From contig OZ024791.1 in assembly GCA_964017065.1 (NCBI GenBank), positions 2,985,410 through 3,049,409 of the forward strand: a stretch of 64,000 nucleotides of DNA. Direction: 5' to 3'. The position numbers were made by a program, and so were the translations under genes. Positions 1-13,100 of the stretch are shown here, piece after piece (positions within the stretch are counted from its first letter, which is position 1; every line of letters begins with the position of its first letter). The DNA comes from Haliclona indistincta (lineage: Eukaryota > Porifera > Demospongiae > Haplosclerida > Chalinidae). The notes under the pieces were generated by a model. The model ran no database searches and was not told the origin of the DNA. It saw nothing but the letters and a program-made list of their open reading frames with translations.

Positions 1-15
1 AGGGCAGTGAGTGAT

Positions 16-858
16 ATGGCGACGAGAGGAAGAAGACCTGGAGGGTTTAGACGTGGACCGCCTTTCCGCGGCGGTCCTAGAAGGCGAGGCCCACCAGGCT
101 CCAACGCCCCCTTTCAAGGTGCGTTACACATTTTAGTTTGCAAATACACAATAATTATTAGTAGCAAAAGCACGTAGTTATCGGATTGTTTTACTGTGCA
201 TATATTCAGAGGCTGAAGAGCTGGGGAGTCGCGAGATCGAGGTGGAGAACAAGAGGTTTGTGATTGAAGTCAAAGCTAACGACCAGGGCCGCTTTGTTAA
301 GATTCTGGAGGTAAACAGAGTAATAATACTGTACTATCACTTGTTATAAGTAAAATAATAATTCCATTGTGCTAAAATGGTGTGTTAATTCTGTAAAATT
401 TGTTGCCCTATTTCCTAATTATTAGATATCTTATTTATTGTGCAGACTCAAGGTCAAGGACAAGGAAGGGGTCGTGTTTTGTTCTCTATTGAGACGGCAA
501 TCAGGTTCAGGTCAATTTTGGATGATTTTGTAGCCGAGTACCAGCGTCTTGGACCTGACATGGATCCAAATGACTCTGAACGTCTCAAGACGTGAGATGA
601 TAGTGTTCATGTTTACAGTATAACCATGTTACTTCTTGCAGTGAGAATTTTAAGCAGGGTCGCCGCCAATATTATGTTGACCTCCGACAAAATCAAAGAG
701 GCCGATTCCTGAAGCTAACCATGTTAGCTGGCAACAAGACCTTCATTGCTTTACCAGGAGAGGGCCTTGTTGGGTTTCAGGATGCTTTCAATGCACTCAT
801 GGATGAGTTTGGAGTGGGCATCCCTTCTCCACCTGGTGAGTACTTGTGTTTGCTGTCT

Positions 859-907
<49 letters not shown>

Positions 908-1250
908 GCCACTCCTCCATCTGATCTCCCTAACTCTCGTGAGGTGAGGGCAGGAGGGAAGACCTTCTTCTTTGATGTGGAACGCAATGATCGAGGTGTT
1001 TTTGTGCGTCTTTCCGAGGTAGTTGTGCTCATTTCATAATAATTATCTAATCTCTTTCTATAATGGATAACATTTTCCACTTTACTTAGTATATACCCTC
1101 TTACCCTAGGTTATCCGTTCTGGACGAAGGACGCACATCAATATTCCTCACTCTTGTTGGTCACAGATTGGTGAAGTCTTTACGACCATAAGTAATGAAC
1201 TGCCCTTTGAAGAGAGTGCTAGTGGGAGTGGGAGTGAGGACGAGGGCTAG
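16..1250 (+). CDS. PURA: Pur-alpha/beta single-stranded nucleic-acid-binding protein
   Basis: This is a nuclear and cytoplasmic purine-rich ssDNA/RNA-binding protein of the PUR family. Six exons fit: 16-118, 210-310, 446-591, 642-835, 909-1018 and 1110-1250, giving 264 aa. A Gly/Arg-rich N-terminus (RGRRPGGFRRGPPFRGG) precedes three PUR repeats, each with the family signature 'N(D/Q)(Q/R)G(R/V)F(V/L)(K/R)': KANDQGRFVKI, RQNQRGRFLKL and ERNDRGVFVRL. The C-terminus is acidic (SGSGSEDEG). In the family, repeats I and II form the nucleic-acid-binding unit and repeat III dimerises. The third repeat is complete, so the fold should be intact. A (CT)n microsatellite forms the polypyrimidine tract of intron 4. 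The ATG lies only 15 bp from the window edge, so the 5' UTR is not visible. Identification is secure; PURA versus PURB cannot be decided because the vertebrate split is later. Confidence 0.93.
862..905. repeat. (CT)n microsatellite at PURA intron 4 acceptor
   Basis: About 22 uninterrupted CT dinucleotides run directly into the acceptor CAG before the third PUR repeat exon, so the microsatellite doubles as the polypyrimidine tract. The open frames on either strand are artefacts of the repeat. Confidence 0.95.
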
Positions 1251-1635
1251 AGAGACAAGCACACACACAGATCTCAGATGGAACTAGTCTATTATAGTTG
1301 TCGTATAATGTAAAGTGAAAGACTTGCTGTTAAGTTTGTGTGCTGAGGAAGAGAAGTACTGTCTCTTGCCTTCCCACGTGTATTTTTACTTTGACCATCT
1401 TTTTATTTGTTGTTTACATTCTCATCTCCCACCTTCACTCACTTTATACCATCATGTCTTCCACGCCCTATACATCTCTTTGGTTGTTATGGTGTGATGA
1501 ATTGCTATGGCTCAATCTTTTATTTGTCTTAATTTGGCGGCTAGATAATTATAGATAAAAATTATAGCTAGGAATACCACGTGAAAGATTAGAAGGAGGT
1601 GCCTAACTTGTTGCTATAGCGACGAATAAGCGATA

Positions 1636-3189
1636 ATGGCGCTACCCCGTGTCTCCGCTAACCTTCCACCGTACAATCCCAGCAAGTCTACGCTGGCATT
1701 TGGAGACAGAGCACTGCCAAAAATAGTAAGCCAGCTTGTTGATTATTTTGCGTGTAAATAATCATCAGTTGTATTCATAGAACAGGGAACTAAGCAGTGT
1801 CGATATTGAAGTGGTTCGACAAGCCTTGTTACTGCTAGCAGATCTGCTCCATAAACCAGAAAACATTACTTCAGCATGTCGAGGAGGTATAACACAGAAC
1901 AAAATAATAGTCTTATCATGTTCTGGCTTTCTGCACTGCTCGTTCCAGGTTTAATGCTGACGCTTTCGATCCTACTGGAGCACGTTGACGGTCCAGTACG
2001 CTACACCAGTGCATTGTGTCTGCAACTGGCTGCAGGTGCATTAGCACTACTTACTACTCGTTCCATTTGACATCTTCTCTTGTTATTTAGAACATGCTCT
2101 GGGTCGGGAATACTTCCTTGATTTGAAAATCATTCCTATCCTTAGCAAACTGGTATGCGGTAGTACACCTGTTCAACATGCATCCTTTCTGAAAACTTAG
2201 TTGTTTTTGTACACACATGTGTACCATAATAATATTATTGACTTCTTTAATGTAAATGTAGTTCACAGACAAGGATATAAAGGTGCGTCTCAACTCGCAT
2301 AAGGCAGTGGAAATGTGTTCACGGACCAAACAAGGTGAATACAATATGTTTGTGATGTGATTGATGAATTTTGTCTTAGGAGCTGAGGGGGTGGTAAATG
2401 CTGGATTGGTAGCTACACTTGTGGGAAGGTTATTAGAGGAAGATGATATCGAACTAAAGGTGAATAAAACTAAACTTCATTTCTCAATATCTTCCTCTGT
2501 GCGTTTAGTCTATCATTCTGGACACACTCCATTGGTGTCTACAACTATCCCCTGATCATGGGATTCAATGCAACTCTATCAACAAACTCCAGCCTTTCCT
2601 CTCTCATGACTCACCAACAGTCCGCTGGAGGGTAGCTAGGTGCATGTTCGATCTTACAGTACCACACACTGGCAAACAAATGGCTTGTGATCTCAAAGAC
2701 TGTGTTCCATCTCTTGTCTCTCTACTCACTGACACAAACTCTGTGACTCGATCACATTCTGCTGCTGCACTAATGGGGTCAGTATACTGCCTCTTTATCA
2801 CCAATGACTTGTCTACTCTTCATGCAGGATTGCAGTCATTACCAGAGGGAAATATGCTGAGCTTGATGCAGGAGCTCTACCAAAGCTTGTGTCACTGCTA
2901 TTAAATGCTGCTTCTGATGTGAAGCTCAATGCTTTAAAGGTTATTATAATGCAGTTACATTATCAATTCAATTTGTGATTTGTTCTACCAGGCTATCACA
3001 TTGTTAGCTGAAATTCCAGAAGGAAAGAGAGAACTGCAGGATTCTCTTGTGCTGGTTAGTGTCTGCATTGCTAAGCCAACTCTAGTGTATTGCTGTCTAA
3101 TGTAGATTGAAATGCTTCATGAAGATAGTCTGCCATCGATTAGCAAGGCAGCTAAGATAGCAACCAAAGTGATCACATGGCTACCCTGA
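1636..3189 (+). CDS. RSPH14: Radial spoke head 14 homolog (armadillo-repeat protein)
   Basis: This is an armadillo/HEAT-repeat protein of the axonemal radial spoke, also known as RTDR1. Ten exons fit: 1636-1725, 1781-1886, 1949-2035, 2091-2152, 2262-2334, 2380-2459, 2509-2777, 2828-2939, 2992-3054 and 3106-3189. The N-terminus (LPPYNPSKSTLAFGDRALPK) and the C-terminus (ITLLAEIPEGKRELQDSLV, then AAKIATKVITWLP) match the vertebrate protein in order and position. Helical repeat motifs such as SVTRSHSAAALMG lie between. Total length is about 340 aa, as in vertebrates. Its presence implies motile cilia or flagella (choanocytes, larval cilia or sperm). Start chosen as the only ATG upstream of the conserved N-terminal motif. 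Confidence 0.9.
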
Positions 3190-3392
3190 AGTGACATGAT
3201 GATGCTTATCAGTTAAAAAATGAAACCTTGTTTATATAAATTGACAGCAAATAATGTATAACAACAATATTGCACAAGTTGACACAAGTTAACCAGTGGT
3301 TTCCATTACAAAAATAATTCATCATGCATTAGCTACATGTAGATATAGTCAATGTCAGGGAGAAGGAAGAATAGGAGAGAACGAGGACACAG
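3190..3392. other. Convergent gap between RSPH14 and MOB3
   Basis: This 203-bp AT-rich gap separates the RSPH14 stop from the MOB3 stop. No further gene is visible; it should hold the two 3' UTRs. Confidence 0.6.
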
Positions 3393-5653
3393 TCACCGAC
3401 AGATACGGCCCGTCATTTCTCTCTATAGAAGGAAGGAACAGTATAAACAACCCACACATGTCATGATTTATTATGGTCATTAGTTTCACATCTAGCCTCC
3501 TCCCCAGCCCCATCCTCTACTGCAATTAATTTGCAATTACCGAGATAGGGCCTGGTAACACTCACGACAAAAACAGTGCGGGCTTGTTGTCAATCACAAG
3601 TGCAGTTAGCCATACCCACTCAACAATCTACCAACTGCTGTGTGCTAGAATCATACTCACTGGAATGAAAAACGCTGCTCCTTTGGTCAAAACAGCATGT
3701 GTGAAACAAATACGTATTTTTTCACGTCAAGAGGGGCTAGGAGACCCAGTAGTGCTAGGTTTTCGCGCCATCACTCTGCTAGGCAGGGTCTCCTGGCCTC
3801 GCCTTGGGCCCACCCCCAACTGCCCTATTCCGCTTATCAGCGAAAAAACCTATCTTCGAATTTTGATGCCCCTGATGTCAAACTTGCCAGGCAACAATAG
3901 TTGCCCATCGCCTGTGAAGGGTTACAGCTGATTGCAGCAAACTTGACTCTCAAACAGACTACAGTGACTGTTAATTTGTGGTCAACATCACACCTCTCTC
4001 TATACTAGCGCTGTACAGGGAGAGGTGTGGTGTTGACCAAAATTAGCCCTTGTAGTCAAAACTGAGAGTCAAGTTTGCTGTAAGCAACACATCAGCTTCT
4101 GTTTACAAAGCATGGACTATACAGTTCACTAAGTGTTCTTACCAGAGGTTCGAATTCTTTAGGGTCTACCATTTTGAACTGGTTGACAAAGTAGTAGAAG
4201 TGTTTGTAACAAGTATTGATGTGTGCCTCCTGTGGAATGATAATAAGTGTTGAAGACAGATGCAGAAACAAGAGTCACTCACCGCTCCAATACCAACTAG
4301 CTTGTCAAAGTGGTGAATATATACATGAACAAACACTCGATACAGTCGTGTCAATATCTTTTTACATGCTTGAATGAAGTTTTTCGGGAAAGGTACACCT
4401 GCAGAAGTTAATGGAGATGAATACAGCTACTGCTAATCACATGACTAACAACTACCTGACAGTGATCACTAAAAATTATTAATATTAATACTATGAGGAA
4501 TAAAAGACCAGCTCAATTGTTATTTAACATGGACCTCAGTAAACATTACTCAGTGAAATGGGCAAGCACTTACACACTTATCTGAACTTACCAACTTGAG
4601 AAGGAAAGAGTGCGTCGTCATTGATCTGTTTCTCGATCCAGTCCATCAGCTTTGCAATGTACTGCAATATGCAAATTCAAATCTTTACTAAACTGACGAA
4701 CTTAATCACTATTAACCTGTGATGCAGGTAATTTCTGGGGCTTTTTCTGTACTTCATCGGCCCAATAATATTCAAATCTTGTGAGTGCGAGAAAGAATAA
4801 TTACAGACCATAAAAATTTCCTCTATAGCAGACTTACTTAGGTCCACCAGACATCACTGGACAACTAATGTCAGTACAAAACTCAGAAACAGCACCATAG
4901 ATTAGGTTGAGTCGATTGAAAAAGTCCACGACTACAGAAGAACAAACAGACCAGTAAGGGAATTGTAGACAAACAGGTACATGCAAGTTGGCAGTACAAA
5001 CATTGCAAGCTATAACTCTTACAGAACGCCATATAGCAAGGAAACAAAACAATTACGAAGCATGACAGTAATACAGGAGCACGTGATAGATAGGTCTACT
5101 AAAAATAATAAATAATATCAATGCCCTCGCTAAAGAATAACTAACAAACAACACAAGACCAATGGCGGCGGCTATTCGGTGTATGATCTCTCACCGTGTA
5201 CAGCAACCCAGTCGTTATATTCTTCGTGTTCAGGAAGCTCAACTGCATGCCGTAGATCAAGACCAGCACTCAGTGATGCCTACACAGGAAACCACAAACA
5301 TTAAAGTGTCTCAGTAATATACTTAGCTTGCTTCATGCTCTACAGTTGACTGCCTCATTTGAAACTAGATTACCCACCCTTTTGGGGCTTCCCATTACTA
5401 GCTGCTCACATCAAAGTTATATAACCTTTCACAACGGCATAGCTCGCAATAGACACTTAAATACCCCGTGCAAAATGGTAACAAACCTTGGCTTTTTTGT
5501 GGAGATCATATTTTAGTGTCCCCTTCTCCCACTTTTTCTTTGGACGAAACGTCTACGAAACGGGAATACTCACGTGACATTCTTTAGATCTACTTGGTAT
5601 GGCTAGAATAAGATGATACCTACCCGTTGCTTGGCGAACATGCCACTGGCCAT
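3393..5653 (-). CDS. MOB3: MOB3-type MOB kinase activator
   Basis: This is a small zinc-binding co-regulator of the MOB3A/B/C subfamily, which interacts with MST/Hippo-type kinases. Nine exons fit on the minus strand: 5624-5653, 5487-5552, 5195-5279, 4838-4931, 4717-4777, 4592-4661, 4283-4398, 4143-4229 and 3393-3422. They give 212 aa, against about 217 in human. Diagnostic stretches are [20 protein letters not shown], the Zn-binding segment [20 protein letters not shown] (two Cys) and [10 protein letters not shown] followed by [12 protein letters not shown] (the His ligands). The protein ends [13 protein letters not shown], as in MOB3 (EMTARMC). The last 10-codon exon is separated from the rest by a 720-bp intron carrying a foldback element. 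The subfamily call rests on VVDFFNR and PVMSGGPK, which favour MOB3 over MOB1. Confidence 0.92.
3935..4081. mobile_element. Foldback MITE-like element in MOB3 last intron
   Basis: Near-complete inverted repeat of about 147 bp. The left arm starts CAGCAAACTTGACTCTCAAA and the right arm ends in its complement (GAGAGTCAAGTTTGCTG). A second nested pair, GGTCAACATCACACCTCTC and GAGAGGTGTGGTGTTGACC, surrounds a short loop. No coding capacity. The architecture fits a non-autonomous DNA transposon (MITE); the superfamily is unknown. Confidence 0.75.
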
Positions 5654-5906
5654 CTCACACAAGAGGTCACCGTCAAACTGTAGAAACGCCGACTCAGCTA
5701 GCGCTAGCTCGCACCCAGGAACGCGGTTACGTAGTGGGCGTGTCGTTATATATCACGTAACGTCACACTATCCGCGTGATCACTGACTTATCTTCTCAGA
5801 AAGGGTGTTGATTTAAAAATTGCTAATAGGAAAACACGGCAGTTACTGACTACTTGCAGTATGTAAATGTGGAATATTTCATTGAAACAAAGATTTTAGT
5901 AGATTA

Positions 5907-6861
5907 TCAACTGACAACCATAGGTTCTCCTTCAGCTGGTTGTCTTTCCTCTTCGTCCTCGTCGTCATCCTCGGCATTCTACATAACACAGCAAACATAT
6001 CTTTAAACACTATGTCCTAAGCTGCATTGACTATGTTAACACCACACAAGCTGCTATAATCCTAGTAGGAAATTGTGAAGTAAAGTGGTGACTAGAAGGG
6101 AAGGAAGCTGTCTCTCCCACACATTGTATGCACTCAACCCTGTCACACACACACCATCAATAATTGTCTGGCTCTTTGTACAGCTTTATACTCGTCATAA
6201 TGAGCTTTCCTCCACTCCTTGAACTTCCTCTTGTGGTCTGAATAAAATATCGTAAAGAGGTTTTTCATGACAGTCAGCAAACCTTTTTGCTCCTCTGAGA
6301 TGTCGTCTTCATCATCAAACTCCTTCTCCCATCTTGAAGGTTGGTTTTCAGTTGACATAGCCTGATGCACTCTAAAATCAAGCAAAACTACCATAATGAC
6401 TTATTCTATTACAAATTGTTTTAGAGCACAACCTTTCTACAAGTTCCTCAGCAAACTCAGTTTGGTTTTTGTCACTTGACTTATAAATTGCCTCCATTTT
6501 ATTTTCCTCTTCATCTTCACTTTTATCCATCTCATGATAAGGTGTTTTGGGTTCATCAATCTTCATGTGTCCATAGTCTTTGTCAGGTGGATGTTCCGTC
6601 ATTAATATGTTCATCTCGTTCCATTGCACGCCTGACCTACGCTTTACCCTGTAGAATGGATCAAATCCAACAGCCTACTGCTGCTGGACGATCTCTCACT
6701 AACGTGGTATCTTCTTTGCGGTCACGGTTCCTCAGGATTCCTCTTAATGAAGGAGATTCTTGTGGTTGATTCGCCCGCTTTGCAACTCCCTCCACGCTCT
6801 CTCCTGTTCTGGCGTCCACCTGTTCTACCGCGTCCACACGAATCACTGGCTGTTCAGCCAT
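5907..6861 (-). CDS. PPP1R2: Protein phosphatase 1 inhibitor-2
   Basis: This is inhibitor-2, an intrinsically disordered regulator that docks on the PP1 catalytic subunit. The three PP1-contact regions are visible: SLRGILRN (the K-G-I-L-K motif), [19 protein letters not shown] followed by [13 protein letters not shown] (the GSK3 site region with the PxTPY motif), and the helix [19 protein letters not shown] followed by RQLL. The protein ends in an acidic tail ([10 protein letters not shown]). Clear introns lie between VER and VHQ, EEQK and DHKRK, and LLM and NAEDD. The exon 1/exon 2 junction is ambiguous: a donor GTTAGT after KEDT with the acceptor before TCAGGCGTG gives a 66-bp intron, but a shorter intron retaining more of exon 1 is possible. 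It shares a 241-bp divergent promoter with VCPIP1. Confidence 0.9.
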
Positions 6862-7102
6862 CTTGCCGCCCGGTCTGCACTCTGAACTACTGCTAGGTTG
6901 TGGGAGGTCCTCCTTTACTAATGAATGACGTCACTTACTTACTAAGGGGCTCCCCAAAGGGGCGGTTCTTTGTCAAGTGGCTGCTGAAAACTGGTCACGT
7001 TGCCTCCTTGTCTCTAACTCTCAGGTGTGTACAGCTAGCAAGCGATATTATTTTGATAATCAACTCTATTCACTTACATAGAACAAGAAGGCGTCCCTAT
7101 AA
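6862..7102. promoter_or_regulatory. Divergent promoter PPP1R2 / VCPIP1
   Basis: Only 241 bp separate the PPP1R2 ATG (minus) from the VCPIP1 ATG (plus), so both promoters and 5' UTRs must overlap or share elements. A CRE-like TGACGTCA sits near 6926-6933. Inference from spacing; no transcription data. Confidence 0.55.
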
Positions 7103-10100
7103 ATGGCACACCAGAGTCTGGAAGCTTTGCTTAGCTCCTGGCTAACTGGGCCAGCTTCCTCGTCCACGACCTCTTTCAAGAGCAAAAAAGCCAAATACTA
7201 CACTGCCACGTGTCCTGATCCCCAATGTCGAACAAATCTTTACTTCCCGTCCACTGAGCCTACCGTCGAGTGCTGCAACTGTGGCCAGAGACACTCTACA
7301 GACAAGCTTAATGACCGAAGAGAACTCAAAGAGAAAGAAGACAATTTTCAGTTCAGGCAGTCTCAAATGAAGATGCTTTATGGAGGAAAGAAGACTGCTG
7401 AACTGGTCAAAGTAAAGGGAATTTCTAACTACCAATGCAAGCTACTGTCTCCTCTTCTTACTACACATGGAAGGAACAAGCAAGGGCAGCCTTGTACTCT
7501 TCAAGAGTTAGATATGGGTGATGTGTTCGATTGTTCGAAACTAGCTTCTCGAGCTTTCTCTATTGAAGAATGTCATCTTGATGTCGCTGGTTATGGCCAG
7601 GACAGGTCTGGTTCTGTCTACCTACAGTCAACTCTGAACAAGATATGGGAGGCTAATGCTGGTCGCAGGTGTCTCATACCACTGCATGCAGATGGTGACG
7701 GCCATTGTTTGGTACATGCCATTTCTCGTTGCTTAGTGGGAAGGGAGTTGTTTTGGCATGCTCTTCGTACTAATCTTCACAACCATCTGAAAGTCCACCA
7801 GGCTAGCTATGCTGCGCTCCTCAAAGACTTCATAGAAGATGATGAATGGCCCAAGATAATTGAAGAAGCTGCCCCAGATTATATTCCTTCTGACTATCAC
7901 AGCTTTGGCTTGCGTACTGTCCACATCTTTGGCCTCGCTAACGTCCTTCGCCGACCTATTCTTCTTCTTGACAACTTGTCTGGAATGGAATCTAAAGGAG
8001 ACTATTCTGGCATCTTTCTTCCTTCTCTTTGCTCACCTAATGAATGTTCTACCAATGGTGTCTTAAACTCTCCAATAGTCATTGCTTGGAGTAACAGTGG
8101 CTACAATCACTTTATTCCATTGGTTCCTGTTCGTGATCGTCCTCTTCCTTGCTTACCAGTCTTCCTTCAACCGAAAGTCTGGGGTCTTGATGATACATTC
8201 CTGTCCAGGTATGTCCAGCTGAACAATGAAGGCAGCTACGAACTATGTCGCGGCAAACTGATGCAAGACAGTTACCTGCAAAAGCTGATTTTGTGCATGG
8301 AACAGTTGTTCTACCAACAGCACTCAGTCACTCCTGCCTTGGTCAGCGATGTCAACCAACATGTCTACCGTAGCGCTGGATGCGTTGGAGTCTCTCTCGA
8401 AACAGTCACTGCAGCAGCAAGAGATGCTGTAGAAGATGGAAGACTATGGAAGTGCCTAACCTGTGCAGCAGTGTCCATCACACCTGACGACTGGTTTATA
8501 CCAGGAGGAACGCTCTATGAGATTGCTGCTGGTGAATACACACTAGAGGATGGCAAGAAATACACCTTTCCTCACTACTCTGTCACTGCTGAGTATAGTG
8601 CTGCAAAAAACAAATTATTTCCAGTGGATGTAAGTACATTGCTATTGTGCTTGATCTTGTTGTGTGTTGCACATTATGTAGTTGTTTGGTGTTGCTAATA
8701 GCACTAGGAGCAATAGTACTAGAAGTGATTAGTGTGTTATACTTGTTTTTGCTCTATTGTCCTTTTATTATGAGAGTGGTTTCGTAAAATGGCTAAAAAC
8801 AAAGTGGGGACCACTTGTTCATACATATCACCTTGCATGTCACAAATGTAGCAAGTCACCATTATTGCAAAGAAATTTTTTGAGGACAACAAATCCGTTC
8901 AAGCACTATAGTGTACAGACAAAAAAATTTAATTCGCTCTCCCAGCGTAAACTGCATGGCTACTATTTACACTATGCTTAAGTTGATTGTGTAAGCAGAT
9001 GTAACAATGTTTTTTTATGTTAATGTTAATACCAATCCCAGTGTACCACTGAACAAATACAAAGTTTTTAGTTCTGAGTTAATGAAGAAAAACTTGTCAT
9101 CACAATCGGTAATTATCTTCTTTTTCTGTCAGGTCAACTGTTTTCATTGTTGCCAAGTAGGACGGCATCTGCTGGGAGACGGAACTATTCAATACGAAGA
9201 TGGAGATCGCACACAAAACAAGGCTACAAAAAGCCGATGTGGGTGTGGTTATAAACACTACTACAAAGGAAAAGAATATGATAATCTTCCTGAACAGTAA
9301 GCATTACCACATTTCCTCTTTACACATGCAAGGATATTTGAATAATGTCATGTGTCATTGACAATAAACTACTATTGAGTTACTAACACTGTGTACTGGT
9401 TGGACCATGCTGTGACACAACCATGCGTTTTTCTTCTTTTAGGATTCCACTTCAACTGACTTGGAAAGGTCAAGTGATTCAAATCAAAGTTCACTGGTTT
9501 CAGTACGAGAGTGACCCATCACTCAACTCTAATGCTTATGAAGAAGGCAGTCGGGTAAGACCCTTCATTTCTTCTTACCAAATTAATTACTAATACTTAT
9601 TATTATTTTGGGAACTGAATTACTAGTCGATATGTTTAAGTTGTTACTGTTCGTGTAGTTGGTTGCAGAGAACTTTCCTGGCGAGTTTGGGAGCGAGCAG
9701 CTTGTCCAGCAAGTGGTAGACATGATCTTGGCTGCTACTGAGCAGAAGCAGAGCTTACAGCAAGAGAAGCACCAGGATTCTACTGATATGGGTCAGCTTT
9801 AAGTAAAATATGTATCAATCCTGAATGATCCCAGTATCTGTGTTCGATGTACTATCAGTTAAAAGCACACAAGTATGGGAGATAATCCCAAAACTCTTCA
9901 CAGCAGATGGTTTAGATGTACACATGAAAACTTGTGGTTTTACAATCCCTTGTATAACTGAAAAATAAATAACATGCCCTTAGTACATAATTTTTATCTT
10001 TTGTGTTCTTTTGCACAGCAACTTCAGATACTGCTGGTGGATCGATTATTAAGACTATTGCAATGGGACACAAAAGTCGAACAATGCACAAAGAAGAGCT

Positions 10101-13100
10101 TGGAGTGAGTGAGACAGAGAGAAGAATGAAGAAACGAATAGAGGAGAATGCACGACTACAGCAAAGGAAGAAATCAGCTATGAGTAGTAGTAGTGATGCT
10201 AATAGCAGAGATCGTGCTAGTGTTCATTCATCTCCTCCTTCAAAGGTTTGTGTCAGATATTCACATTCTATGCATACATGTCAACACTTACTACTAAATC
10301 AAACCTGTACCATAGTTATTCTAAGAAATTTTAATTTAAAAAAACTAAAAAGTATAGAGATGACGCTTGCAAAAGTAAAGTAACGAGGCTTGCAAAAGTA
10401 AAGGGACAAGATGGAATAATGTCGAAGTCCCAAGTATCCCTACATCAGCGGCTTGCTGCAACGACCAGTAACAAATGCGGAATCCTCTTCCCATACCTTC
10501 TACAAGAGTCATTGGATGTAGGGATACTTGGGACTTTAAGCATTATTCCATCTTGTTCCTTTAGCTTTGCAAGCCTTGTTCCTTTACTTTTGCAAACGTC
10601 GTCACCACGTGTTTTTAAAAAATTAAAATCTTTTTTACTTTACTTGTCCCTGTTAATTTTTTGATCACTATTAGTTTGAACTAATTAGCTGTATTCTATG
10701 CTAGCTGTTATCTCATTTGTTCAATTCTATGAGCACCAGTTACTAGTCTAGCAGATGAGAAGGTGCACAGCCTCTTTAGAGAGTAAGGAGTGTGGTGTGT
10801 GCTTAAATGGTATCAGTAGTACATGTAGGAAGAGTTGAACAATCCTAGATGTCTAGAAACGCTAAACAAGTGAAGATCTGCTGCGCCATCTTGATTTTCG
10901 CTGTCAGGCAAACACTTCATGCGACTTTCATAGACTTCTTATAGGCGCTTATACTTCAGTTTCACTTAGAGATACTTAGAAATGCAGTAGAAATGTATAA
11001 CATGTGCGATAACTCGTTTTCACACATGAGAAGCTGCCATCTTAATTTGCCGTCATCCCTAAATATCATTGCCGAGCGGCAGTGATAATAAAAAATATTG
11101 TAGTGTTAATATTTTGTGAATTTGCTCTCTTTTCAGTAAATTTTCTCGTTATTGGCAAAATCGGTAAAATTTGTGATCAAATAGTATTTCTAAAAGTTAA
11201 GCAGTAAGCTACTACAAAAAAATACTTTATTTATGTTAGATGTGCACACAGTCAAGCAAGCAGCATGAAATATGCACTCAATAAATTATGCATTGTGATA
11301 TTGAACATTTCTGATCATAACACTGTAATGAGATTCACTGAAATTCACAATCGAATTTGTCCATTCGGATTATCAAGGGTTCGGCCTAGTGAGGTTCGGA
11401 TTAGTGAGGGTCTACTGTAGCCATCTTCATTATGAATGTTTTTGTGCAAGTGTGTTGACAATGTTGTTTATTCAGGTTCCTTCTGTGAGTACTGCTGACC
11501 GAAAGCCTTCTCCTTCTTCTTCTCCTAACAAAAGAATTCGTGTGACACTGTCTGATGGCAAGGCAGCTAACCTCATCCTCTCCTCTTCAGCCACATACAC
11601 TGACCTACTTCAGATGGTTGAAGAGCAGCTGGGCGTCCCCACTAACCAACAGCGCCTTCTCTCTGGTTTCCCTCCTCGTGAGCTGATCCCTCCTGAGGAT
11701 CCTTCAGCTCCTCTTCCCCTCAGTAATGGAGAGAGAGTTAGTGTGCAGTTTGTTGGTGGTTCTCAACCAATGGCTACTGAAGACTCAACAACAACATCAG
11801 TGCGTGGTGATGCTGCCTATTTACCTAAATCAGGTTTGTTTGGTCATTATTGTTAAAATAAAGTTTAATTTTTTGGGGTTTTTAGCGTCATCAACATCAC
11901 AAGATACCAGTAGCTTGTTTAACAGTGTTGACCAGCTTGATCAGTTGCAGTATTTTGCCCACCTCTTCCAGAAAGGTGGTTCTTGCTATGAAGAAGTCGT
12001 CCGAACACACAGCAATACTCTCACTGACAACATGCATCTCCAGTTTCAAGAAATAAAAAATGTTATATTTCGCTTCAACAAAAGAGCAGAACGTTTGGAA
12101 CTATGTCTAGGAGTAGAACATGTTCCTGTTGGTCCCCTTACTCCTCAACAGAAGGAGTTGTGTCGTCTTGCTGCTGCTGGCAAATCAACCACTGCCTCCT
12201 CATCGTCAGCGGAAGAAATTCACAGTATCAAGTGGCTAGTAAATAAACCGTCAGCATCCACCGTCAAGGCATTCTCAGGCACTGGACGTACTCTGGGAGG
12301 AAGTGGAGGTAGCAGCAGCAGTAGTGGAGCAACTGCTAGTGCTAGCAAAACCCTCACTCATCAACAAGGACAGGTATGCTACTGGGTCTGTGTTCATTTG
12401 CTCTTTATGAAACTGAGATTACTAATAAACGAAATCTCTAGGCATAGCAAATACATGTTCATTGGTGCAATTTTTGACATACACAGTACCTTTGCTCAAT
12501 GTGTGACTGTCTTGATAATTGTGCGGTCTCTGTTAAGACCAAGCTCAGGATTCATACTGCATGTAATTGTCTGTTGTTCTTTTCTCTGTGCAGGCTATGT
12601 CCTCCTACAGTACACTATTAGAGGCTGCTCAAATGATTCTCTCTACTCGACTGCAAATGTTGCAGGGACGTGAACAGGAGCTGCAAACAGAAATAAGAAC
12701 ACTGAACAGACAATTGGCTGAGGCCGATGCCAGAAATAATGTGAGAAATGTACTTAGCACTCTCTCCAATCTTAATTTCGCTCTTTTTCTTGTAGGGAAC
12801 TCGAGAGGAAGGCCTGACAGCACTTGAGACTAAGCTGCTAGACATGAGCAGTGAACTGGTTAGTAACCACCATGACAACACTGGTTGTGTTTGGGGGAAA
12901 CACCAACTTTAAGCAATAAGTCTCATCCGGCTGTACGTCAAGTAATTTGTTGCCTGAATGAGTTCATTGCAAGTGCTTGTCACGTGCATGTAGTGTCGTG
13001 CTTGTTACCCCAGATATAAAGTTCAAAGATGTGATATACATGTGTGCTGCACCTAACATCCAGAGTATAGTATCGTCCCCAGACCACACCCCTTCCACTA

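Noticed and set aside
1315..1558. Small hydrophobic ORFs between PURA and RSPH14
   Set aside because: Frame and composition fit AT-rich UTR/intergenic DNA; overlapping frames give equally long peptides.
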